A DNA stretch of 11,070 bases, taken from NCBI GenBank assembly GCA_045638465.1, contig JAZUBK010000001.1, positions 1 through 11,070 of the forward strand, in the 5' to 3' direction. A program made the translations under genes and the position numbers. Below, piece after piece: positions 1 through 5,671 of the stretch; position 1 is the first letter of the stretch; each line of letters begins with the position of its first letter. The notes below the pieces were generated by a model. It had not been told where the DNA came from. It did not search any database and worked only from the letters and a program-made list of their open reading frames with translations. This DNA comes from CAKVLS01 sp045638465 (GTDB lineage Bacteria > Bacillota > Clostridia > Christensenellales > UBA1242).

Positions 1-1
1 T

Positions 2-160
2 ACAACAGCAGGAAGAATAATTGATGAATTATTTGAAAAGGGTTTTCTGATTGGAGAAAACACAGGAGTGCCATATAAGGCAAAATTTAATTTGGATAAA
101 AGAGAAGAGATAGAAGAGTATTTATTCAATGAAATTAAAAGAAGAAATATAGTAGAGTAA
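2..160 (+). CDS. C-terminal fragment of an unrecognised protein (5' end outside window)
   Basis: An open frame runs from the window edge to a TAA stop and gives the last 52 residues of a protein whose start lies upstream. It begins with TTAGRIIDELFEKGFLIGEN, followed by a charged helical tail rich in Glu, Lys and Arg (DKREEIEEYL, then NEIKRRN). The first segment, a helix followed by a turn and a short hydrophobic strand, resembles the recognition helix and wing of a winged-helix DNA-binding domain of the kind found at the C-terminus of some Fic-family and regulator proteins. That is only a shape impression, and I do not recognise the family. It ends directly in a hairpin terminator, so it is the last gene of its transcript. 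It lies just upstream of a broken phage capsid-like tail end, so it could be a cargo gene within the prophage or a gene brought in by the rearrangement that broke the capsid gene. Confidence 0.6.
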   Translation, partial: TTAGRIIDELFEKGFLIGENTGVPYKAKFNLDKREEIEEYLFNEIKRRNIVE

Positions 161-190
161 ACCTATTAGGAACAACCTAGTAGGTTTTTT
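160..190 (+). terminator. Rho-independent terminator after the partial first gene
   Basis: An 11-bp stem (AACCTATTAGG at 160-170 with CCTAGTAGGTT at 176-186, one G-U pair) closes a 5-nt AACAA loop and runs into a T tract at 185-190. The stem begins within the TAA stop of the upstream gene, so it terminates that gene immediately after its last codon. Confidence 0.85.
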
Positions 191-213
191 ATTTGTCAAA
201 ACATTAGACAAAT
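191..213. repeat. Short inverted repeat next to the capsid-remnant junction
   Basis: ATTTGTC (191-197) and GACAAAT (207-213) are perfect 7-bp inverted copies separated by 9 nt. The right arm overlaps the point where capsid-like coding sequence first becomes readable (about 208). It could be a second small hairpin, a recombination junction or chance, because it is short and AT-rich. Confidence 0.35.
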
Positions 214-323
214 AGCAGTGAAGAAATACAAATGATTAACACTAGACTTCGTGCAGTGATGATACAAATGGCCAAGCAAAAATCAGTGGTATATCTGGTA
301 GTGTAACAAATCCACTTGCATAA
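208..323 (+). pseudogene. Frameshifted 3' remnant of a probable phage major capsid protein gene
   Basis: Two adjoining frames read like one protein C-terminus. From 208 the frame gives TNSSEEIQMINTRLRAV. From 258 a frame offset by one base gives a Gly/Ser/Ala-rich end (DDTNGQAKISG, then a short tail finishing TNPLA) with a TAA stop at 321-323. Adding one base near 256-258 would join them. The pattern of an acidic segment, then a QMINTRLRAV-like strand, then a small-residue tail resembles the last beta-strand region of several phage coat proteins. The position fits too: capsid genes commonly sit immediately before adaptor genes and are followed by a strong terminator, as here. The upstream frame meets a stop (TAG, 205-207), so the rest of the gene is absent from its expected place. 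What is seen is the paired-frame coding character, and the capsid identity is inferred. Confidence 0.5.
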
Positions 324-331
324 AAAAAATT

Positions 332-366
332 AATATGACAGGCAAATATCCGCCTGTCATATTTTT
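332..366. terminator. Strong hairpin terminator after the capsid remnant, likely bidirectional
   Basis: A perfect 12-bp stem (AATATGACAGGC at 332-343 with GCCTGTCATATT at 352-363) encloses an 8-nt loop and is followed by TTT on the plus strand. An A run at 322-329 provides a T tract for the minus strand. Phage capsid genes are often closed by a terminator like this, which supports the remnant call just upstream. As it stands it would reduce read-through into the phage genes downstream. Confidence 0.85.
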
Positions 367-383
367 ATAAAAAAGGATTTTGT

Positions 384-713
384 ATGAAAAGAATTATAAA
401 TCAAGATGTTTATGACATAGTAAAGCAAATAAAAGCCATCGATAAAAACTATTTTGTAATGTACGACGAAGAAAAGAAAAAGTATGAACTACACGACAAA
501 AGACAAAAGCCAACCTATTCGGTAACGCTTTTTGACAAGCTAGACAAAAGAAGTATCAAAAAAGTTTACTCAACCCAAAGCAAAAACGCCCTAGAATTAT
601 TTAAAGCCATAGACCAAACCAACAAAAGAGTAGAAGAAAATGCAAAAGAATTTGTAATCGATAAAGCAAAAACAAATATAAAAGAGATTTTAGAAACAAA
701 AAAATATTACTAA
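384..713 (+). CDS. Small phage structural-region protein of unknown function
   Basis: A 109-residue, highly charged protein, rich in Lys, with no membrane segment or signal peptide. The N-terminal half (residues 5-55) looks like a small alpha/beta domain containing a YEL...YSVTLFDKLDKRSIKKV stretch. The C-terminal half (about 65-109) is predicted to be one long helix with a coiled-coil-like charge pattern. Small proteins with a DKR...-type strand followed by a long helix occur between capsid and adaptor genes in Firmicutes phages, but I do not recognise a named family. The start has an AAAGGA ribosome-binding site at 372-377, six bases before the ATG. The gene is separated from the next by only 10 nt and is the first complete gene of the phage block. 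No promoter is evident between the terminator at 332-366 and this gene, so its transcription in the present arrangement is unclear. Confidence 0.7.
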   Translation: MKRIINQDVYDIVKQIKAIDKNYFVMYDEEKKKYELHDKRQKPTYSVTLFDKLDKRSIKKVYSTQSKNALELFKAIDQTNKRVEENAKEFVIDKAKTNIKEILETKKYY

Positions 714-723
714 GGAGATATAA

Positions 724-1290
724 ATGACCGTAAGAGAAGTATTAACAATGGCCAGTCAATTTCTAAATAAAGAAGAAGACTTCAGTGCCTTTATCAAAAA
801 CGATAACGGCGATAGTGTTGGCACAAAATCATTTAAAGTTTTGTTTAGTGCTCTAAACATTGTCAATAACGAAATAGCAAGTGACTATTTCCCGCTTTTT
901 TATAAACAAGAAATTGACGTTACCCATAACAAAATATTTAATATAGACCTAAACAAAGAAGTAAAAGACGTTTACAAAATATCATCACTTGACAATTCAA
1001 TATCTTATCGATTCAAAACTTTTGATAACTACATCGAAGTTGGAGCCAACGGCAAAATGAATATCACATATAGCTATCTTCCTCAAAAACTATCTATGAC
1101 TGATGACATGCCAAACTATAGCGGCAAAATCTCAGTTAGAACTTTTGCCTTAGGTGTTGCGGCGGAGTATTGCTTTATAAGCAATATTTTTGATGAGGCA
1201 GAGATTTGGCACAGAAGATTTGTTGATAGCATAAAAAACAACTTATCAAAAAAAAGTCACATAACCTTGCCTAAAAGGAAGTGGCTATGA
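724..1290 (+). CDS. Phage head-tail adaptor/connector-like protein
   Basis: A 188-residue protein that I read as a head-tail adaptor of the P22 gp4 / T7 gp11 (tail tubular A) functional class, which forms a ring below the portal. The evidence is positional and structural. An N-terminal helix (MTVREVLTMASQFLNKEE) is followed by a second helix around residues 35-55 (VLFSALNIVNNEIASDYFPL). A beta-rich middle (about 60-120) comes next, then a helical segment (137-175, ALGVAAEYCFIS and FDEAEIWHRRFVDSI), and the protein ends in the basic-aromatic PKRKWL. A terminal basic-Trp tail is common in this adaptor group and is thought to contact the next tail component. AAGGAG at 712-717 is the ribosome-binding site. 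The TGA stop overlaps the ATG of the tail gene downstream (ATGA), indicating translational coupling. Family assignment is from fold-like layout and order, not from a search. Confidence 0.6.
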   Translation: MTVREVLTMASQFLNKEEDFSAFIKNDNGDSVGTKSFKVLFSALNIVNNEIASDYFPLFYKQEIDVTHNKIFNIDLNKEVKDVYKISSLDNSISYRFKTFDNYIEVGANGKMNITYSYLPQKLSMTDDMPNYSGKISVRTFALGVAAEYCFISNIFDEAEIWHRRFVDSIKNNLSKKSHITLPKRKWL

Positions 1291-2798
1291 TCTATGAAAA
1301 GAAAATTGCAACCCCTCCTTATAAATATAAAAGCATAAAAATATCTGATTTTTCTGTGGGAGCCGATACAGAACTCAATGGCGAAATTTCAAAATATAAA
1401 ACACCGATTTCGCTTTTTAATTACATTACCAAAAACGGCAAACTACAAACAAGTTATGGTATCAATGCTTTGACTATCCCAACCAGCGAAGATGACAAAG
1501 ATGCTTTGCTTTTGCCAGAGTATGAAAAATTGGGGGTAGAGTATCAAGGTGTGTGGGTGTACAAAAATTATAATATAGAAAAAGCAAAAAACTGCTATGA
1601 CCTTATATTGTATGCAAACAACGGCTACCTTTATTGGATAAGTTTGTTTGAAAACGATAACTATATTTATAGGTTGTACGAAATAGAATTAACCAGCAAA
1701 CCAACTATAATTAACTATCGTATGCACGATAGAGATTATCTACTTATCTGTAACGAAACTGATGGCATGATAGCGTGGGACGGAGTGACAATTCCGCAAA
1801 AAATTGCTGCCGCACCGAACATCAGGTCGGCGGTTGTTTTCAAAAATAGATTGTTTGCCATAACGTCAGAAAAATTCCAAATAAGATACAGTAAAGAATT
1901 AAACCCGACCAACTGGTTGGTTGACGGAAACGCCGATAATTCGGGCATTATACGATTTTCCGACCAAATGGGCGGTGCTAGTAAAATTGTAGAATTTTTA
2001 GGAAATTTGTATGTAATTAGAGATAACGGCATCAGCAAAATTTCTTTTTATGAAGAGGACGACACCTACAAAATTTCACACATATTTTTTGCTGGAAGCA
2101 AGATATATGGAGAGACCGTTTCGGTGTGTGAAAGAGAAATTTATTTTGCTACAAGAGATGGAATTTTTACCTTTGACGGTGTGACTTGTGAAAAGGTAAA
2201 TTTGGGGATTGATAGTCTATTTGGTATAGACAATTTAGATGGAGCAAAAGCAGTCTTTCACAAAGACACATACTTTCTTGCATGTAGGCTAAACTATGAT
2301 GACAATACATATGTGGGGGATGAGATGCCAGATTCAAACTTTGTCAATAACACAATTTTGGCACTCAACACAAAGAGCAAAAAATTTGATATTTTGCGAG
2401 GGGTTGATGTTATAGATATTATGCCGCTAGAGGTTGGACGTATAAGCAAACTTGTAATTTTGACTAGGGGAGCAAACGCAAATAAGGTAGGGCAACTTGA
2501 TATGTCTGGAGAATATTTTGGCAATAGTTTATTGAAAATTTGCAAGGTGCAGAAGTATAGTTTTGGTGATTTAAAAAAATCAAAAATGGTAAAGAGCTTT
2601 TCGATTTTGACAAGCTTTGATGTTGACGTAAAAGTTCAAACAGACCTTATGCAAAATTACTTTTCGGTCAAAGGCTCTTTTGCTCCGCAGACCGTCAAGA
2701 TAAATATGCCAGGCAACCTAATTGAATTTGAAATCAGAAGTTACACAAGTAAAGCAGATATTTCTGCCTTTGAGATAGAGGTGATGCTAGATGGATAA
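1287..2798 (+). CDS. Phage beta-propeller tail protein (nozzle/hub or DNA-stabilisation type)
   Basis: A protein of about 503 residues built from repeated blade-like strands ending in turn motifs: LILYANNGYLYW (about residues 107-118), YLLICNETDGMIAWDGV (151-167), AVVFKNRLFAIT followed by a NPTNW motif (182-210), KIVEFLGNLYVIRDNGI (233-249) and REIYFATRDGIFTFDGV (283-299). These resemble beta-propeller blades. The NPTNW motif followed by an SG-I-and-QMGG segment is typical of phage tail nozzle or packaged-DNA stabilisation proteins of short-tailed phages. The C-terminal third (after about 400) looks like a beta-sandwich appendage. I chose ATG 1287 over the in-frame GTG at 1281 because AAGGAAG (1275-1281) sits at proper spacing for 1287 and overlaps the GTG. 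ATG 1287 also forms an ATGA overlap with the upstream stop. The next gene starts inside its last codons, so adaptor and tail proteins are probably made together. Confidence 0.65.
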   Translation: MIYEKKIATPPYKYKSIKISDFSVGADTELNGEISKYKTPISLFNYITKNGKLQTSYGINALTIPTSEDDKDALLLPEYEKLGVEYQGVWVYKNYNIEKAKNCYDLILYANNGYLYWISLFENDNYIYRLYEIELTSKPTIINYRMHDRDYLLICNETDGMIAWDGVTIPQKIAAAPNIRSAVVFKNRLFAITSEKFQIRYSKELNPTNWLVDGNADNSGIIRFSDQMGGASKIVEFLGNLYVIRDNGISKISFYEEDDTYKISHIFFAGSKIYGETVSVCEREIYFATRDGIFTFDGVTCEKVNLGIDSLFGIDNLDGAKAVFHKDTYFLACRLNYDDNTYVGDEMPDSNFVNNTILALNTKSKKFDILRGVDVIDIMPLEVGRISKLVILTRGANANKVGQLDMSGEYFGNSLLKICKVQKYSFGDLKKSKMVKSFSILTSFDVDVKVQTDLMQNYFSVKGSFAPQTVKINMPGNLIEFEIRSYTSKADISAFEIEVMLDG

Positions 2799-4179
2799 AG
2801 GCCTACTTGCACTTAATCGTTGTGACGAATTAGAAGAGATGTTGCGAAAAAGACCAAGCGATAGCAAATCTAGTTATTTTGAAAAAGAAGATATGCAAAT
2901 GATCTCTTTTAATGATATGGTTTCAACTCAAAGTTTTTCTCTAGCGACAGAAGGTTTTGATTTTGGAGCGGGAATGACAACTTTTATTATCGAAGGGCAT
3001 TTGTCCTCAACAGTTATTACAAATTACAAAATTAAAGTATTCATCAATGAGTATTTAAATCGAGAGTTTAATATTGAGCTCAAGACTTTAGATTATGATT
3101 GTAAGTTTCTTATATCACCATTTATGCATACGCCTAGAAATTTTGTAAAAATTGAAATTATACCAGAAACTTCAGCGTCAAATACTATTACAGCAACGGG
3201 CTTTTGTATTTATACAAAAAGCGCCCAGAATATCTATCCGTGTTTTTATGAGGTAGACAAATTGCCATACAAAAACAATAAAATTAAATTTTCTGTATAT
3301 AATGGTGAAGATATAGATGGGGTGGTTAGTCAAAAATACGCTTATGCTATTTTGGATAGGGATGGAACATATTATGTTGGTGATGGACCAAAAGAAAACT
3401 TTTCATTTGAAAACTTTTCCAATCAAATGGAAATTACAACCTACGTAGATAAAGGATATGATTATGCCGTAAACTATTTGGTTACCCCAAAGGAAGGTAC
3501 AGACATATCAGATTTGTGTTATAAGTCGCTTGTAACATATGCCTCAGATAGTCAAAAAACAAGTACCCATACCTTTAGGAATGTTTCGCTCAAAACAGGA
3601 GTATATACTTTGCTATCTCTTGCAAATAATATCTGCGGAACACCCGCAGTTAATTCAACAGGCAAAGCTTATTCAAAAATAATGACAATTGGTCCAAATG
3701 GCCTGACATTTACATATATGTCTAGCAATACAGTTGTTGGAACAAAGTACAATTATACAACATCGGCGTTTAAAGGTTTTAATAGTGCAGTTATGCCGAT
3801 AGCTCGAAACTTAAACCAATGTAGATGCTTATTTCCGTGTTTTTTAGAAAGTGGAGGTAAACTATACTTTTTTATAGAAAGCACTGTAACTGTGCCAACA
3901 ATAGTTGAAAATATAACAGACAATATAGAAAAAGTAACACACTCTGTTTTTGGCGATGATAGTGGAAGCGAAATTTTGGTTTATTATCAGTCTAGCGGTT
4001 ATCTAAAGTGTTATCACATCAAAAAAGAAGAATCAGGAAGTTATGTAGGTGATTATTTTGAAACGGTAGCCTATGGAATAACCGAATATTTACCACTTAT
4101 AGATAACGATGCTGTTTTTGTATATGGCGACAAAATATTTTTTACAAAGGAAGCTAATAAAATATGTCAAAACACCTAA
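2791..4179 (+). CDS. Large beta-rich phage tail/virion protein of unknown function
   Basis: A 462-residue protein without signal peptide or membrane helices. The first 30 residues are helical and charged (ALNRCDELEEMLRKRPSD). Residues about 35-150 look like a beta-sandwich (a lectin/CBM-like jelly roll is possible). From about 200 onward short strands alternate with Gly/Asn/Asp turns, including AYAILDRDGTYYVGDG and KLYFFIESTVTV. The end has propeller-like strands (ILVYYQSSGYLKCYHI, AVFVYGDKIFFT). This suggests a tail-tip, appendage or host-binding structural role, but the family is not recognised. Its start overlaps the preceding tail gene by 8 nt, and an excellent ribosome-binding site, GAGGTGAT (2778-2785), lies 5 nt before the ATG. 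Its end overlaps the next small ORF by 16 nt, so it belongs to the same operon. Several cysteines cluster near residues 345-350 (CRCLFPC), which is unusual for a tail protein. Confidence 0.55.
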   Translation: MDKGLLALNRCDELEEMLRKRPSDSKSSYFEKEDMQMISFNDMVSTQSFSLATEGFDFGAGMTTFIIEGHLSSTVITNYKIKVFINEYLNREFNIELKTLDYDCKFLISPFMHTPRNFVKIEIIPETSASNTITATGFCIYTKSAQNIYPCFYEVDKLPYKNNKIKFSVYNGEDIDGVVSQKYAYAILDRDGTYYVGDGPKENFSFENFSNQMEITTYVDKGYDYAVNYLVTPKEGTDISDLCYKSLVTYASDSQKTSTHTFRNVSLKTGVYTLLSLANNICGTPAVNSTGKAYSKIMTIGPNGLTFTYMSSNTVVGTKYNYTTSAFKGFNSAVMPIARNLNQCRCLFPCFLESGGKLYFFIESTVTVPTIVENITDNIEKVTHSVFGDDSGSEILVYYQSSGYLKCYHIKKEESGSYVGDYFETVAYGITEYLPLIDNDAVFVYGDKIFFTKEANKICQNT

Positions 4180-4316
4180 GCAAGAGCGAACTTATAAACT
4201 TTTTTATGCGATATAATCAAAAGAAACATAACGGAGGAGGAAATTACCTGCACAATTTTGAAGACAAACCAAAAAGTGCAGAAAAAACAAAATGTGGGAA
4301 GAAATCTTTAACTTAG
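4164..4316 (+). CDS. Small 50-residue phage ORF between tail and lysis genes
   Basis: A short frame of 50 residues begins MSKHLSKSELINFFMRYNQK, then has a Gly-Gly-Gly turn and a basic Lys-rich end (KPKSAEKTKCGKKSLT). It is soluble and basic, with no membrane helix. Support comes from its context: AAAGGAAG at 4146-4153 is a plausible ribosome-binding site, and it starts inside the last codons of the tail gene. It fills an otherwise empty gap of 112 nt and ends 25 nt inside the BhlA-like gene. That following gene lacks a ribosome-binding site of its own, so translation of this small ORF may deliver ribosomes to it. Function is unknown. Confidence 0.5.
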   Translation: MSKHLSKSELINFFMRYNQKKHNGGGNYLHNFEDKPKSAEKTKCGKKSLT

Positions 4317-4519
4317 CATTATCAAATGGTATTTGGTCAGCGATGTTTCTTGGGCTTTTGATATTTCAGCTAAAAGATAGTAGCAAAAGAGAAAAAAAGT
4401 ACCAAGAAACCATCTCAAAACTAAATGAGCATCTAGGTGCGGTAAGTGATATAAAAGAAGAAGTAAAAGAAATTCGCCAAGCCGTAATGAAAGGAAAGGT
4501 GGGTGGAAAAAATGAATAA
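4292..4519 (+). CDS. bhlA: BhlA/UviB-family holin-like protein
   Basis: A 75-residue protein with the layout of the BhlA/UviB bacteriocin-and-phage holin-like family. A short acidic N-terminus (MWEEIFNLAL) leads into one membrane helix at about residues 11-28 (NGIWSAMFLGLLIFQLKD). A basic cluster (SSKREKKYQETISKLNEHL) follows, with a charged coiled-coil tail (IKEEVKEIRQAVM). BhlA-type proteins disturb the cytoplasmic membrane and support phage lysis or bacteriocin release. No good ribosome-binding site precedes the ATG, and a stop lies in frame at 4259-4261, so no earlier start is possible. It probably depends on coupling to the 50-residue ORF. It is followed with overlap by a second holin-like gene, giving a tandem lysis cassette. 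Length and motif order fit the family well. Confidence 0.85.
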   Translation: MWEEIFNLALSNGIWSAMFLGLLIFQLKDSSKREKKYQETISKLNEHLGAVSDIKEEVKEIRQAVMKGKVGGKNE

Positions 4520-4757
4520 ACTAAAAAAATATTCTTTTTATATAGGCATCGTTGGTGCTATATTGTCTTGTACGGGACTTATGCTTGATTTTTTTGGAAT
4601 TTTGGATATTATGCCGATTATTACAGAGGTTGTGGTTATAATCAGTACTATACTGGTTGCCTTAGGGGTAGTAGAAAAAGAAGATAAAGGCGATATTCAA
4701 TCTCTAAAAGAAGATATAAAAAAAGACCTAAACCAAGACGACGAAGATGACAACTAA
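4512..4757 (+). CDS. Phage holin-like protein with two membrane helices
   Basis: An 81-residue protein counted from ATG 4512. A GTG at 4503 would add three residues. A basic N-terminus (NKLKKYSF) leads into helix 1 at about residues 7-30 (YIGIVGAILSCTGLMLDFFG), then a short turn, then helix 2 at about 34-53 (ITEVVVIISTILVALGVV). A strongly charged, acidic C-terminal tail ends DDEDDN. This two-helix, charged-tail layout is that of small class II-type phage holins of Gram-positive phages, and the LVALGVVEKEDKG segment recalls the conserved end of helix 2 in such holins. I prefer ATG 4512 because AGGTGG (4497-4502) is correctly spaced, but AAGGAAAGG could serve the GTG. It overlaps the BhlA-like gene by 8 nt and is the last gene of the phage block. 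No endolysin follows before the terminator. Confidence 0.75.
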   Translation: MNKLKKYSFYIGIVGAILSCTGLMLDFFGILDIMPIITEVVVIISTILVALGVVEKEDKGDIQSLKEDIKKDLNQDDEDDN

Positions 4758-4762
4758 ATAAC

Positions 4763-4799
4763 AAAAAAACAGAAGGTTTATTTTACCTTCTGTTTTTTT
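4763..4799. terminator. Bidirectional terminator between phage block and minus-strand gene
   Basis: A perfect 15-bp stem (A-run plus ACAGAAGGT at 4763-4777, paired with ACCTTCTGT plus T-run at 4785-4799) closes a 7-nt loop. The flanking A and T runs provide U tracts in both directions. It ends the plus-strand phage operon and overlaps the stop codon (4798-4800) of the convergent minus-strand gene. Confidence 0.9.
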
Positions 4800-5421
4800 A
4801 TTTGCTTTTTTTAGTTTTTGTATCTGTCTTTTCGGTGTAGAACCTAGTTTTTACTGGCTTTTTTTCTTCTGGTTTTTTGTCAGGAGCTTTATAAAAAGAT
4901 ATTTCTTTGATAATCAAAGATTTGTTATAATAAGTGATTTTTGCGGCAATCTTATTTTCTTTTTTAGATATTATTTCGTTCTTTCCGTCATAAGAAACCA
5001 TAAAGTATTGTTTGAAATTAGTTTTTTGAAGTTCAGAGTTTTTAATGTACATTTCAAGAAAGGTATAATCATCGCCCTCTTCAAAGTAAATGTCAAAAAT
5101 ATTGTGATAATCTTTAGAAAAGATTTCATGAATATATTTTTTCTTTATACCAAAACAAGCATTTTTCCAACCTGGGTCTATTTCGATTATTGTATCAACA
5201 TCAGTTGTTTTGTTTTTTCTTAGGTCAAGTAGAATCCTGAAATTAATTCCAATAGGGTAGTACATAAGACAAATTGAAACAATATAAAGTAGCAAAAATA
5301 GATACTTTGTCATGCCGTCTTGCGGAAATAGTAGCGACATAACCCACGCAAGTAAAAAGGGAGATGTGCATATTGTCATATGCAATGTATTGTGCCAAAA
5401 TATTTTTTTCAAACTTTGCAT
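4798..5421 (-). CDS. Unknown membrane-anchored protein with cytoplasmic domain
   Basis: A 207-residue protein. Two hydrophobic helices at about residues 12-32 (LHMTICTSPFLLAWVMSLLF) and 39-60 (KYLFLLLYIVSICLMYYPIG) form a hairpin with a very short outer loop. The flanking positive charges (KK before, RILLDLRKNK after) place both termini in the cytoplasm. The remaining 140 or so residues form a mixed alpha/beta soluble domain of unknown type (around DTIIEIDPGWKN and YFEEGDDYTFLEM). A Lys/Pro/Thr-rich disordered tail follows (KKPEEKKPVKTRF onward). I do not recognise the family. The minus-strand ribosome-binding site AGAGG (5430-5434) is 8 nt before the ATG, and a near-ideal promoter lies just upstream. 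It converges on the phage operon and diverges from another membrane-protein gene. It may be the first host gene beside the prophage or a prophage-carried accessory gene. Confidence 0.75.
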   Translation of the reverse strand: MQSLKKIFWHNTLHMTICTSPFLLAWVMSLLFPQDGMTKYLFLLLYIVSICLMYYPIGINFRILLDLRKNKTTDVDTIIEIDPGWKNACFGIKKKYIHEIFSKDYHNIFDIYFEEGDDYTFLEMYIKNSELQKTNFKQYFMVSYDGKNEIISKKENKIAAKITYYNKSLIIKEISFYKAPDKKPEEKKPVKTRFYTEKTDTKTKKSK

Positions 5422-5448
5422 AAAAATAACCTCTTTTTTTATACTTTG

Positions 5449-5478
5449 ATTATAGTTTCATTTTTTGGCCGTTGTCAA
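5449..5478 (-). promoter_or_regulatory. Strong sigma-A-type promoter for the minus-strand membrane gene
   Basis: Read on the minus strand, a perfect TTGACA (5473-5478) and a perfect TATAAT (5449-5454) are separated by 18 bp. Transcription would start about 20 nt before the ATG at 5421, leaving just enough leader for the AGAGG ribosome-binding site. Both hexamers match the vegetative consensus exactly. Confidence 0.8.
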
Positions 5479-5544
5479 ATAATATTGAGAGTTTTACTTT
5501 ATAGCAAAAAGAAAAAATATTTTGCTTTATTTTTGATTTTTGTA

Positions 5545-5573
5545 TTGACAAAAGTATATTAATATAATATATT
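5545..5573 (+). promoter_or_regulatory. Possible distal promoter for the polytopic membrane gene
   Basis: TTGACA (5545-5550) is followed after 17 bp by TATATT (5568-5573), one mismatch from the -10 consensus. The region is extremely AT-rich, so the -10 could be a chance match. It lies upstream of a second, closer promoter candidate. Confidence 0.45.
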
Positions 5574-5605
5574 TTGTATTATTTTGGGTTAAATTCCAAA
5601 AGTAT

Positions 5606-5634
5606 TTGCCAAAAGCACATTATTATAGTATAAT
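5606..5634 (+). promoter_or_regulatory. Proximal sigma-A-type promoter for the polytopic membrane gene
   Basis: TTGCCA (5606-5611, one mismatch) and a perfect TATAAT (5629-5634) are separated by an ideal 17 bp. Transcription would start near 5641, about 30 nt before the ATG at 5672, with AAGGA in the leader as ribosome-binding site. It could also feed the RNase J cluster downstream by read-through. Confidence 0.65.
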
Positions 5635-5671
5635 TTTAGAAGTAAAAATAGTTGTAAAATAAGGATAAAAT

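Noticed and set aside
1736..2038. Minus-strand frame of 100 residues within the beta-propeller gene
   Set aside because: It is antisense to a well-supported coding region and has no ribosome-binding site or promoter.
4233..4250. Very strong Shine-Dalgarno-like GGAGGAGG followed by a CTG codon
   Set aside because: The purines encode a Gly-Gly-Gly turn in the 50-residue ORF. The only start at good spacing is a CTG in the same frame, so no separate gene is supported.
1..4800. Attachment sites, integrase or direct repeats marking prophage ends
   Set aside because: No integrase gene or convincing direct repeat was found in the window. Left-side sequence beyond position 1 would be needed.
5380..5562. 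Plus-strand hydrophobic frame of 60 residues
   Set aside because: It lies over the 5' end and promoter of the minus-strand membrane gene, has no ribosome-binding site, and its hydrophobicity reflects T-rich promoter DNA.
5545..5568. TTGACA with a perfect TATAAT 12 bp downstream
   Set aside because: The 12-bp spacing is too short for a functional sigma-A promoter. The 17-bp pairing with TATATT was used instead.
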